Below are positions 1-8,570 of a DNA stretch of 13,206 nucleotides, piece after piece; the stretch's first letter is position 1; the number at the start of each line of letters is the position of its first letter. Below the pieces are notes generated by a model. It had not been told where the DNA came from, did no database searches, and worked only from the letters and a program-made list of their open reading frames with translations. Origin of the DNA: Betaproteobacteria bacterium (GTDB taxonomy: Bacteria > Pseudomonadota > Gammaproteobacteria > Burkholderiales > SG8-41); contig JAHZNX010000028.1 of assembly GCA_020028375.1 (NCBI GenBank), positions 1 through 13,206 on the forward strand. The letters are read 5' to 3'. Position numbers and translations under genes: made by a program.

Positions 1-2052
<2,052 letters not shown>

Positions 2053-2066
2053 TCCTCGCCCCTGGC

Positions 2067-3176
2067 CTAGATCCGCATCGGCATGACAACGTAACGGAAT
2101 TCGCGGTTCTCCGGCACCGTGACCAGCATGCTGCTGTTGGCGTCGCCGAACGAGCATTCGACGGCCTCGCTGTCAACGTTGTTCAGCACGTCCAGGACAT
2201 AAGTGATGTTGAAGCCGATGTCCAGCGCCTCGCCGCCGTACGCGATCTCGAGCTCTTCCTGCGCCTCCTCCTGTTCGTTGTTGGTGCAGGAAATGCGCAG
2301 CGTATTGGCCGATACCGTCCAGCGCACGCCGCGGAACTTCTCGTTGGAGAGGATCGCCGCCCGCTGCAGCGACTGCAGCAGGGCTTGCCGCTGGATCGAA
2401 AATCGCTTCTGGTAGTTCGTGGGCACGACCCGCGTGTAGTCGGGAAACTTGCCGTCGATGATCTTGGTGGTAAGAACCGTGCTGCCAAAGCCGAACCGCA
2501 CCATGCTCGCGAAGATCTCGATCGTAACCGCGTCCTCGCTGTCGGCGAGCAGCCGCGCGAGTTCGAGCACCGCCTTGCGCGGGAGTATCACTTCGCGCTT
2601 CTCCTGCTCCGCGCCCAGGGGGCGCGCGGCGTAGCTCAAGCGGTGACCATCGGTGGCAACGACCTTCACCTGCCCCGCGTCGAGCACCAGCAGCAGCCCG
2701 TTCAGGTAATAGCGTATGTCCTGCTGCGCCATCGCGTACTGCACCAGCAGCAGCAGGTCGCGCAGCGCCTTCTGCGGCATGCTCACGGTCGCCTGCACCG
2801 CCCCGGGTTCCGCCATCGCCGGGAAATCCGCCGCCGGCAGCGTTTGCAGATTGAACCGGCTCTTGCCCGAGCGCACCTGCAGGCGGTTGTTCTGCACGTC
2901 GAGCGTGGCCTCGGTTCCTTCCGGCAGCGCGCGCAGGATCTCCTGGAGTTTGCGCGCCGAGACCGTGAGGCCCGCATCCTCCCCCGCCCCCTTCCCGAGT
3001 TCCATGCGCGCCGCCACCTGGATCTCGAGGTCGGTCGCCATCATCATCAGCGCACCCTGCTTGCGCTCGACCAGCACGTTCGAGAGGATCGGCAGCGTAT
3101 GGCGTTTTTCCACGATGCCGGTTACCGCCTGCAGTGGCTTGAGCAATGCGTCGCGTTCGAGCTGAACGAGCTTCAT
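2067..3176 (-). CDS. dnaN: DNA polymerase III beta subunit (sliding clamp)
   Basis: Ring-shaped processivity clamp that tethers DNA polymerase III and is also used by repair polymerases, MutS and the Hda/DnaA inactivation system. The product is 369 residues (E. coli 366), the full three-domain length. Family motifs are RHTLPILSN (25-33), TDGHRL (175-180), DGKFPDY (241-247), RAAILSNEK (272-280) and the C-terminus VMPMRI (364-369), which forms part of the partner-binding pocket region. The start is fixed by the standard N-terminus MKLVQLERDALLKPLQ. The 20 bases before the ATG (CTACAACAAAGCTT and upstream) contain no Shine-Dalgarno-like purine run, unlike gyrB. It lies 200 bp downstream of dnaA across the candidate origin spacer and 14 bp upstream of gyrB. 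A separate dnaN promoter is not convincing, so readthrough from dnaA is likely. Confidence 0.97.
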   Translation of the reverse strand: MKLVQLERDALLKPLQAVTGIVEKRHTLPILSNVLVERKQGALMMMATDLEIQVAARMELGKGAGEDAGLTVSARKLQEILRALPEGTEATLDVQNNRLQVRSGKSRFNLQTLPAADFPAMAEPGAVQATVSMPQKALRDLLLLVQYAMAQQDIRYYLNGLLLVLDAGQVKVVATDGHRLSYAARPLGAEQEKREVILPRKAVLELARLLADSEDAVTIEIFASMVRFGFGSTVLTTKIIDGKFPDYTRVVPTNYQKRFSIQRQALLQSLQRAAILSNEKFRGVRWTVSANTLRISCTNNEQEEAQEELEIAYGGEALDIGFNITYVLDVLNNVDSEAVECSFGDANSSMLVTVPENREFRYVVMPMRI

Positions 3177-3192
3177 AAGCTTTGTTGTAGAT

Positions 3193-3213
3193 TAAGAGTA
3201 ATAAGACTAGTAA
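3193..3213 (+). other. DnaA-trio-like repeat / candidate DNA unwinding element
   Basis: Read as triplets on the plus strand this stretch is TAA GAG TAA TAA GAC TAG TAA. Five of the seven fit the DnaA-trio pattern (5'-[T/A]A[G/A]-3' on the strand DnaA stretches during basal origin unwinding). The nearest DnaA box (3228-3236) is oriented toward it across a 14-nt spacer. Two interrupting triplets and a longer spacer than in Bacillus make this a candidate only. Confidence 0.4.
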
Positions 3214-3227
3214 GACCTGAAAGCTGC

Positions 3228-3236
3228 TGTGCACAA
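3228..3236 (-). promoter_or_regulatory. DnaA box TTGTGCACA
   Basis: This is an exact match to the degenerate DnaA-box consensus TTRTNCACA on the minus strand. The core TGTGCACA is palindromic, so an 8/9 site (CTGTGCACA) also reads on the plus strand. It is the box closest to the AT-rich stretch next to dnaN. Confidence 0.6.
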
Positions 3237-3314
3237 GTCGCATTCGGCCAGCGCGACCGCGGGCCGGCGAAAAGGATAACCTTGTGCGTAAGCTTGCAAC
3301 GAGCGTGTGACGTT

Positions 3315-3323
3315 TGTGGACAA
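3315..3323 (-). promoter_or_regulatory. DnaA box TTGTCCACA
   Basis: Minus-strand site one base from the E. coli consensus TTATCCACA and an exact fit to TTRTNCACA. It lies in the middle of the dnaA-dnaN spacer in the same orientation as the box at 3228-3236. Confidence 0.6.
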
Positions 3324-3351
3324 CTGGCGCATCGGGCGGCACCACAGCGGG

Positions 3352-3367
3352 ATATCCACAATCCACA
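3352..3367 (+). promoter_or_regulatory. Weak overlapping DnaA-box pair
   Basis: ATATCCACA (3352-3360) has one mismatch to TTATCCACA. It overlaps CAATCCACA (3359-3367), which has two. Both are on the plus strand, opposite to the two better boxes, and sit 9 bp beyond the dnaA stop codon. They might bind DnaA only cooperatively. Confidence 0.4.
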
Positions 3368-3376
3368 CGGCAGTAA

Positions 3377-4708
3377 TCAACTCCTCAGGACGTTGAGCAG
3401 CGAATCGAAATCACGCGTCAACTCGTTGCTGGTGGATTTGAGCAGCGCGATCTTGCGGCAGGCGTGCAGCACCGTGGTGTGATCGCGGCCGCCGAATGCT
3501 TCGCCGATGTCCGGCAGGGAGAGCTGCGTCAGCTCCTTGGCGAGCGCCATCGCGACCTGCCGGGGGCGGGCGACGTTGCGGCTGCGCTTCTTCGAATACA
3601 TCTCGGAGACCTTGATCTTGTAGAAGTCGGCGACGGTCTTCTGGATATTCTCGATCGAAACCTGCCGGTGCTGGATGGCCAGCAGGTCGCGCAGGGCCTC
3701 GCGGCAGAGCTCGACCGAGAACTCGCGCCCGGAAAACCGCGCGTAGGCAATCACGCGCTTCAGCCCCCCTTCGAGCTCGCGCACGTTGGACTGGATGTGC
3801 CGGGCCAGGAAGAACGCCACCGCCTCGTCGAGCTTGATAGCGTCCGCCTCCGCTTTCTTGAGCAGGATGGCGACGCGCATCTCAAGCTCGGGCGGCTCCA
3901 CCGCCACGGTGAGGCCCCATCCGAAGCGCGAGATCAGGCGATTCTCGATCCCGGCGATCTCCTTGGGATAGGTGTCGCAGGTGATGACCACCTGCCGGTG
4001 CGCCTCGATCAGGGCGTTGAACGCGTAGAAGAATTCCTCCTGAGTGCGGTTCTTGCCGCTGAAGAACTGGATGTCGTCGATCAGCAGCAGATCGAGGGAA
4101 TGGTAGTAGCGCTTGAAATCGTCGAACGCCTTGTGCTGGTAGGCGCGCACGACATCGGAGACGTACTGCTCCGCGTGGATGTAGCGGATTTTGCTCTCCG
4201 GTGCCTGGCCGCGCAGGCGGTTGCCGATCGCCTGGATGAGGTGGGTCTTGCCGAGGCCCACCCCGCCGTAGATGAAGAGCGGGTTGTAGGCGGCGCCCGG
4301 CCGTTCGGCGACCTGGGCGGCCGCGGCGCGCGCGAGCTCGTTGGCCTTGCCGGTGACGAAAGTCTCGAAGGTGAAGCCCGGATTGAGCCGGGAGACTTCG
4401 CGGCTGCTTGGCTTGGGCTCGCGGTCCTTTGCGCCGGGCGCGACCGGCGCCGGCCGGGCGTTTGGCGTTTCCTTCTCGGCGAGGACGAGCTGCACCGCGA
4501 CATCGCGCTTGAAATGCTCCCGTCCCAGCTGCTCGATGCGCGCGAGGAACTTGTCGCGTATCCACTGCAGCACGAAGCGGTTCGGCGCGACCAGGGTCAG
4601 GCGCTCGGCGTCGGCCTGGGGGCGCAGCGGCTTGATCCAGGTGCGGTACTGCTGGGGCGGCAGTTCCTTCTCGAAGCGCGCGAGGCAGAAGCGCCAGAAA
4701 CTGTTCAT
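3377..4708 (-). CDS. dnaA: Chromosomal replication initiator protein DnaA
   Basis: AAA+ ATPase that binds DnaA boxes, melts oriC and loads the replicative helicase; it is also a transcription factor. The product is 443 residues (E. coli 467), short mainly in linker domain II. Domain I (about 1-75) has ELPPQQYRTWIKPL (15-28). The linker, about 80-108, is rich in Pro, Ala and charged residues. The AAA+ domain has Walker A GGVGLGKTH (148-156), Walker B LLLIDD (207-212), the arginine finger in SRFGWGL (R261) and sensor II in NVRELEGG (R310). DNA-binding domain IV ends with the signature GGRDHTTVLHA (406-416). The CA-rich leader (CAAACAACAACACCACCCCG) gives no Shine-Dalgarno match before the ATG. 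A predicted promoter about 60 bp upstream overlaps a perfect DnaA box, suggesting autorepression. It reads divergently from rpmH. Confidence 0.98.
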   Translation of the reverse strand: MNSFWRFCLARFEKELPPQQYRTWIKPLRPQADAERLTLVAPNRFVLQWIRDKFLARIEQLGREHFKRDVAVQLVLAEKETPNARPAPVAPGAKDREPKPSSREVSRLNPGFTFETFVTGKANELARAAAAQVAERPGAAYNPLFIYGGVGLGKTHLIQAIGNRLRGQAPESKIRYIHAEQYVSDVVRAYQHKAFDDFKRYYHSLDLLLIDDIQFFSGKNRTQEEFFYAFNALIEAHRQVVITCDTYPKEIAGIENRLISRFGWGLTVAVEPPELEMRVAILLKKAEADAIKLDEAVAFFLARHIQSNVRELEGGLKRVIAYARFSGREFSVELCREALRDLLAIQHRQVSIENIQKTVADFYKIKVSEMYSKKRSRNVARPRQVAMALAKELTQLSLPDIGEAFGGRDHTTVLHACRKIALLKSTSNELTRDFDSLLNVLRS

Positions 4709-4764
4709 CGGGGTGGTGTTGTTGTTTGAAGGCGGGCTGCGCAGGGGACGCTTTTCAGCGATCG

Positions 4765-4793
4765 ATTTTATCCTTTTTGAGGACCGTTATCCA
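4765..4793 (-). promoter_or_regulatory. Predicted dnaA promoter
   Basis: On the minus strand the -35 TGGATA (4793-4788, 4/6) and -10 TAAAAT (4770-4765, 5/6) are separated by 17 bp, giving a transcript start near 4758 and a leader of about 50 nt. The -35 lies inside the DnaA box at 4787-4795, so bound DnaA should block RNA polymerase. Confidence 0.5.
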
Positions 4794-4795
4794 CA
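4787..4795 (+). promoter_or_regulatory. Perfect DnaA box TTATCCACA upstream of dnaA
   Basis: The only exact TTATCCACA I found in the noncoding spacers of this window. It lies in the dnaA-rpmH spacer and covers the predicted -35 of dnaA. It may act in autoregulation, as part of a split origin together with the 3228-3367 cluster, or both. The T-rich run just left of it (4765-4779) is locally AT-rich. Confidence 0.7.
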
Positions 4796-4840
4796 GCGTA
4801 CGCGGTCACGCGCGACGAAATACGACCGTCGAGATAGCGG

Positions 4841-4870
4841 TTGACATGGCGGAGAGTTAGAGGTTGTAAT
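4841..4870 (+). promoter_or_regulatory. Sigma-70 promoter for the rpmH operon
   Basis: A perfect -35 TTGACA (4841-4846) and -10 TGTAAT (4865-4870, 5/6) with an 18-bp spacer predict a start near 4877, about 24 nt before the rpmH ATG. This is one of the two best promoters in the window, as expected for a ribosomal protein gene. It may drive rpmH-rnpA-yidC-mnmE. Confidence 0.7.
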
Positions 4871-4900
4871 AGCGCGCTTTTCAGCAGCCGGAAAGACCCC

Positions 4901-5035
4901 ATGAAACGGACCTATCAGCCATCGGTGAAGCGTCGCAAGCGCACGCACGGCTTCCGCGTGCGCATGCGCACCCGGGGCGGGCGCGGTGTGATACGGGCGC
5001 GCCGCGCCAAAGGGCGGGTGCGATTGAGCGCCTGA
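4901..5035 (+). CDS. rpmH: 50S ribosomal protein L34
   Basis: Small basic protein of the large ribosomal subunit. It has 44 residues, the normal bacterial length, starting MKRTYQPSVKRRKRTHGF and ending GRVRLSA; nearly half its residues are Lys or Arg. An in-frame ATG at 4841 would add 20 residues not found in the family and overlaps the promoter -35, so ATG 4901 is chosen; GGAAAG at 4890-4895 is a reasonable ribosome binding site. It is first in the rightward operon, divergent from dnaA, in the classic rpmH-rnpA pairing. Its 3' end overlaps or abuts the start of rnpA. Confidence 0.97.
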   Translation: MKRTYQPSVKRRKRTHGFRVRMRTRGGRGVIRARRAKGRVRLSA

Positions 5036-5397
5036 GCGGGAGCAGCCGCGCGCTGCCGCGCAACGCACGGCTGAGTCGGCGCGAGCAGTTCAGGGCTGCG
5101 CTGGCAGCCGGCGCCGCTGGGGCACGCCGCTACTTCCGGTTGTACGTCAGCCGCAACGGTTTTACCCAAGCGCGAATCGGGATCATCGCCAGCCGGCGCG
5201 TGGCGCCGCGCGCGGTGGATCGCAATCGAATGAAGCGCCTGGTGAGAGAGGTGTTCCGCACCATGGCGGAGCGGCCGGCTGGCGTGGATATCGTGGTTGA
5301 ACTGCGCCGCTGCCCGCCGGCGGCTTCCCGCGCCGCTGCGCGCGCGGAGCTCTCCCGGCTGCTGGAGGAGCTTGCCGCAGCGCCGCGCGGCGACTAG
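5032..5397 (+). CDS. rnpA: Ribonuclease P protein component, non-canonical start
   Basis: Protein cofactor of RNase P, which with the rnpB RNA removes tRNA 5' leaders. From CTG 5032 it is 121 residues, the usual length. Family features are LPRNARLSRREQFRAAL near the N-terminus, ARIGIIASRRVAPRAV and the RNR motif helix DRNRMKRLVREVFR, then IVVELRR; the protein is strongly basic. The frame is open from 4873 but has no ATG, GTG or TTG before TTG 5140. Starting at 5140 would delete the first part of the conserved fold (LSRREQF..RYFRL). Candidate starts are CTG 5032, which overlaps the rpmH stop TGA (5033-5035) and suits translational coupling, and ATT 5023, which has AAAGGG 8 nt upstream. CTG 5032 is chosen because the N-terminal length best matches relatives. 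The gene identity is certain; the start is not. Confidence 0.85.
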   Translation: MSGSSRALPRNARLSRREQFRAALAAGAAGARRYFRLYVSRNGFTQARIGIIASRRVAPRAVDRNRMKRLVREVFRTMAERPAGVDIVVELRRCPPAASRAAARAELSRLLEELAAAPRGD

Positions 5398-5452
5398 AGC
5401 CCTTTATTGAGATAGGCTCCGGGGTGGCGACAAGCGCGCTGTAAGCACGGTC

Positions 5453-7108
5453 ATGGATTCACAACGGCTGATTCTTTTCTTCGTATTTTCCTTCTCGGTG
5501 TTCATGCTGCTGGATGCATGGCAGCGTGACCAGCAGCCGGCGCGTCCGCCGGCGGTGGTGGCCGGGAAGGACGACAAGGCGCCGGCGCCTTCGGCGCAGC
5601 CTCCGGTGCCGGGCGAGAAGCTGACGGCAAGCCAGAGCGCGGTACCGAAGCAGGGCCGGGGCGCTCCCGAAACCGGCGCGACGATACGGGTCGAAACGGA
5701 CGTGCTGACCGCGGAACTCAGTAGTCACGGCGGGGATGTGCGGCGGCTGGAGTTCAAGAATCACCGCGACACGCTCGATCGGAGCAAGAATTTCGTGTTG
5801 TTCGAAACCGGCGCGGCGCGCAGTTATATCGCGCAGGCCGGGCTGATCGGCGGTGGCCTGCCCAACCACCGAACGCTCTACACCGCGGCGAGCGATCAAT
5901 TCCCGCTCGGCGATGGTCAGGAGGAGCTCGAAGTGCGGCTCACCGCTCCGGCCACGGAGGGCGTGCAGGTGAGCAAGGTCTATCGCTTCCGGCGGGGAAG
6001 CTATCTGATCGACGTCAGCTTCGAGATCGTCAATGGAGGCGCCAAGGCGATACAGCCGTACGCGTATTTCCAGCTGGTGCGCGACGAAACGGCGCCGGCG
6101 GGCGATTCAGCGATGCTGCCGACATTCACAGGGATCGCGCTTTACACGGAAAAGGACAAGTTCCAGAAGCTCGCCTTCAGCGACATCGAAAAAGGCAAGG
6201 CGCAGTACACCAAGAACAGCGATGACGGCTGGATCGCAATGCTGCAGCACTATTTCTTCAGCGCCTGGCTTCCGCGCAGCGGCATTCAGCGTGAGTTCTA
6301 CGCGCGTCGCCTCGAGGAGGGACTCTACTCCGCGGGCGTGATCGTCCCGGCCGGCGTGATCGAGCCGGGCGCGCGCGCCTCCGTCACGGTGCCGCTTTAC
6401 GCCGGCCCGGAAGAACAGGAGAACCTCGCGAGAATCGCGCCTGGTCTGGATCTCACCATCGATTATGGCTGGCTCACGGTGATTGCGGTCCCGCTGTTCT
6501 GGGTGCTCGCCTGGCTCAATCGGTGGGTGGGCAACTGGGGAGTCGCCATCATTCTGCTGACGGTGATCATCAAGCTGCTGTTCTATCCGTTGTCGGCGGC
6601 AAGCTATCGCTCGATGGCCAAGATGCGGGTGCTAGCTCCGAAGCTGCAGAAGCTCAAGGATCAATATGGCCAGGACCGGCAGCGCCTGCAGCAGGCGATG
6701 ATGGAGCTCTATAAGACGGAGAAGATCAATCCCCTTGGGGGCTGCATGCCGATAGTAGTCCAAATACCTGTTTTTATTGCACTTTATTGGGTATTGCTGG
6801 CGAGCGTGGAACTCCGGCATGCGCCCTTCATGCTGTGGATCGACGATCTGGCGGCGCCCGATCCGTGGTTCATCCTGCCGATCCTCATGGCGGCGACCAT
6901 GTGGGTGCAGACCCTGCTCAACCCCGAACCTCCCGACCCGGTGCAAGCGCGCGTGATGAAGATCATGCCCATCGTCTTCAGCATCTTCTTCTTCTTCTTT
7001 CCCGCCGGCTTGGTGCTGTACTGGCTTGTCAACAACGTGCTCTCGATCGCGCAACAGTGGAGAATCACGCGGGTGCTCGAGCGCGAAGCCGCGCAGCGCA
7101 AGAGATGA
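5453..7108 (+). CDS. yidC: Membrane protein insertase YidC (Oxa1 family)
   Basis: Inner-membrane insertase and chaperone that works alone or with SecYEG; known clients include the F0 subunit c of ATP synthase, whose operon probably begins at the right edge. The product is 551 residues (E. coli 548). It starts with the first membrane anchor MDSQRLILFFVFSFSVFMLL, then a Pro/Ala-rich linker (about 28-70), a large periplasmic beta domain to about residue 335, and the five-helix core. Core motifs are SYRSMAKMRVLAPK, containing the functionally important groove arginine (R392, equivalent to E. coli R366), the coiled-coil hairpin, EKINPLGGCMP and FFPAGLVLYWLVNN. The tail AAQRKR is short and basic. 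The gap to rnpA is 55 bp, too small for yidD, which usually sits there. No clear Shine-Dalgarno sequence precedes ATG 5453. Confidence 0.97.
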   Translation: MDSQRLILFFVFSFSVFMLLDAWQRDQQPARPPAVVAGKDDKAPAPSAQPPVPGEKLTASQSAVPKQGRGAPETGATIRVETDVLTAELSSHGGDVRRLEFKNHRDTLDRSKNFVLFETGAARSYIAQAGLIGGGLPNHRTLYTAASDQFPLGDGQEELEVRLTAPATEGVQVSKVYRFRRGSYLIDVSFEIVNGGAKAIQPYAYFQLVRDETAPAGDSAMLPTFTGIALYTEKDKFQKLAFSDIEKGKAQYTKNSDDGWIAMLQHYFFSAWLPRSGIQREFYARRLEEGLYSAGVIVPAGVIEPGARASVTVPLYAGPEEQENLARIAPGLDLTIDYGWLTVIAVPLFWVLAWLNRWVGNWGVAIILLTVIIKLLFYPLSAASYRSMAKMRVLAPKLQKLKDQYGQDRQRLQQAMMELYKTEKINPLGGCMPIVVQIPVFIALYWVLLASVELRHAPFMLWIDDLAAPDPWFILPILMAATMWVQTLLNPEPPDPVQARVMKIMPIVFSIFFFFFPAGLVLYWLVNNVLSIAQQWRITRVLEREAAQRKR

Positions 7109-7159
7109 CGTGCTCGTGGGCGGTGCAGGCGCCGCCCCCATTCCGCTTACCGCAGGTCG

Positions 7160-8503
7160 ATGACCGGGAGCGACATCATTGCCGCCGTTTCGACCGCCCC
7201 GGGCAGAGGCGGTATCGGTGTGGTGCGCGTTTCCGGTCCGCGACTGAAGGCGCTCATCTCGGGTATCGTGCGCAAGCGGGTTTCGCCGCGGCGTGCGACG
7301 CTCGCGGATTTCATTGATTCCCACGGGTCGGTAATCGACCGGGGCATAGCGCTTTACTTCCCGGCACCGCGTTCCTATACCGGCGAGGACGTGCTGGAAT
7401 TGCACGGCCACGGCGGCCCAGTGGTCTTGCAACTGCTGCTCAAGCGCTGCGTGGAGCTCGGTGCGCGTCCGGCGCAGCCGGGGGAATTCACCCGCCGCGC
7501 CTACCTGAATGACAAGATCGATCTGGCGCAGGCGGAGAGCGTCGTGGACTTGATCGAAGCCGCAACCACGGAAGCGGCGCGCAGCGCGATGCGCTCGTTG
7601 CAAGGCGCGTTTTCCCAACGGATCGGGGAGCTGCTGGACGGCCTGGTCGAGTTGCGCACGCTGGTCGAGGCCGCGCTCGATTTCCCGGACGAGGATGTCG
7701 AGCTCATCAGACAGTCCGATGGTGCCGGCCGGCTCTCGAGGCTGAAGGCGAAGCTTGCGGACGTCTTATCCGTGTCACAACAAGGAAGCTTGCTGCGGGA
7801 GGGCATGCGGGTGGTTCTCGCGGGTCAGCCCAACGTCGGCAAGTCGAGCCTTCTCAATCTTCTTGCTGGCGAGGAGCTCGCCATCGTAACGGATATCGCG
7901 GGCACTACCCGGGACGCGATACGGCAGAGCGTCAGCATACGGGGGGTCCCGGCGCACATCATCGATACCGCCGGATTACGGCCGTCGAGTGATCCCGTGG
8001 AAAGGCTCGGCATCGCACGCACCTGGGCCGCGATCGAGCAGGCCAATGTCGTTGTGCTCCTCGTCGACGCTGCCCAGGGCGATGTCGCGGCGGACCAGGA
8101 CATCCTGCGCAGGCTTCCAGCGGGATTGCCCCGTCTTACCGTCATGAACAAGATCGATCTCTTGGCGCGGGCACCGGCCCTCGAACGCGGCAAAGACGGT
8201 TCCACTGTATGGCTATCGGCCAAGACGGGGGCCGGCGTGGAGTTCCTGCGTGAGGCACTGCTGGAGGCCGTGGGCTGGCAGGGCGGCGGGGCGGAAGGAC
8301 TGTTTATGGCCCGTGAACGGCACGTTCATGCGCTCGAGCTAGCCCAGCAGCATCTGGAGCAAGCTACCCGCCAGACGGAGAGCCTCGAACTGTTTGCGGA
8401 GGAACTCCGAGCCGTTCAAACCGCCTTGGGCTCGATTACTGGGGAATTTACGCCCGACGATCTGCTCGGGGAGATATTCAAGCGATTTTGCATCGGCAAA
8501 TGA
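7160..8503 (+). CDS. mnmE: tRNA modification GTPase MnmE
   Basis: GTPase that, with MnmG, installs the (carboxymethyl)aminomethyl group on wobble U34 of certain tRNAs using 5,10-methylene-THF. The product is 447 residues (E. coli 454). The N-terminal folate-binding domain has APGRGGIGVVRVSG (13-26) and YTGEDVLELHGHGG. The helical domain is split by the G domain. The G domain has Walker A GQPNVGKSS (222-230), DIAGTTRD (245-252), DTAG (269-272), NKID (330-333) and SAKTG. The C-terminus FCIGK carries the conserved cysteine (C444) of the family. The start is fixed by the homologous N-terminus, and AGG lies 5 nt before ATG 7160. It follows yidC by 51 bp and is separated from its partner mnmG only by the parS-containing spacer. 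Confidence 0.98.
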   Translation: MTGSDIIAAVSTAPGRGGIGVVRVSGPRLKALISGIVRKRVSPRRATLADFIDSHGSVIDRGIALYFPAPRSYTGEDVLELHGHGGPVVLQLLLKRCVELGARPAQPGEFTRRAYLNDKIDLAQAESVVDLIEAATTEAARSAMRSLQGAFSQRIGELLDGLVELRTLVEAALDFPDEDVELIRQSDGAGRLSRLKAKLADVLSVSQQGSLLREGMRVVLAGQPNVGKSSLLNLLAGEELAIVTDIAGTTRDAIRQSVSIRGVPAHIIDTAGLRPSSDPVERLGIARTWAAIEQANVVVLLVDAAQGDVAADQDILRRLPAGLPRLTVMNKIDLLARAPALERGKDGSTVWLSAKTGAGVEFLREALLEAVGWQGGGAEGLFMARERHVHALELAQQHLEQATRQTESLELFAEELRAVQTALGSITGEFTPDDLLGEIFKRFCIGK

Positions 8504-8517
8504 CGCCCCCCAATCGG

Positions 8518-8533
8518 TGTTTCACGTGGAACA
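8518..8533. other. parS site 1
   Basis: TGTTTCACGTGGAACA matches the universal chromosomal parS palindrome (TGTTTCACGTGAAACA) at 15 of 16 positions. It is a ParB/Spo0J nucleation site from which ParB spreads as a CTP-loaded clamp. It lies 15 bp after the mnmE stop codon and 3.5 kb from parB. Confidence 0.9.
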
Positions 8534-8550
8534 TGGGAGTTAATATTGAT

Positions 8551-8567
8551 GCTGCATCGCAGCAAAT
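8551..8567. repeat. 17-bp dyad element, copy 1
   Basis: GCTGC-ATC-GCAGCAAAT, an imperfect inverted repeat with a 3-bp centre, lies between the two parS sites and upstream of mnmG. A second copy differing at one position is at 12863-12879, next to the predicted atp promoter. The core CTGC-N3-GCAG resembles the form reported for the polyhydroxyalkanoate regulator PhaR, but the factor is unknown. Confidence 0.4.
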
Positions 8568-8570
8568 ATC

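Larger units (their letters stand above)
3177..3376. other. Candidate replication origin (oriC) in the dnaA-dnaN spacer
   Basis: This 200-bp noncoding spacer holds two sites that fit TTRTNCACA exactly: TTGTGCACA (3228-3236, minus) and TTGTCCACA (3315-3323, minus). It also holds a one-mismatch site ATATCCACA (3352-3360, plus) and a weaker CAATCCACA (3359-3367, plus). The dnaN-proximal end (3177-3220) is clearly AT-rich compared with the GC-rich surroundings and is a plausible unwinding element. Established knowledge: many bacteria place oriC in this spacer or just upstream of dnaA. If replication starts here, dnaA itself would be read head-on to the rightward fork, as in Bacillus subtilis. The dnaA-rpmH spacer is the alternative, but it shows only one DnaA box. 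Assignment is an inference from motif density and AT content. Confidence 0.6.

Noticed and set aside
3271..3290. Further DnaA-box-like strings (AAAGGATAA at 3271-3279, TTGTGCGTA at 3282-3290)
   Set aside because: Two or three mismatches to the consensus, including the core; not distinguishable from chance.
3464..4729. Long plus-strand open frame (about 421 codons) antisense to dnaA
   Set aside because: The DnaA frame is complete with all motifs; the antisense translation is compositionally biased and unrecognisable.
5140..5397. TTG 5140 as the rnpA start
   Set aside because: It would remove conserved N-terminal RnpA sequence (LSRREQF to RYFRL) and give a protein of only 85 residues.
5397..5419. 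GAGCC/GGCTC inverted repeat between rnpA and yidC
   Set aside because: A five-base stem with a 13-nt loop and no T-run is too weak to call a terminator or other element.
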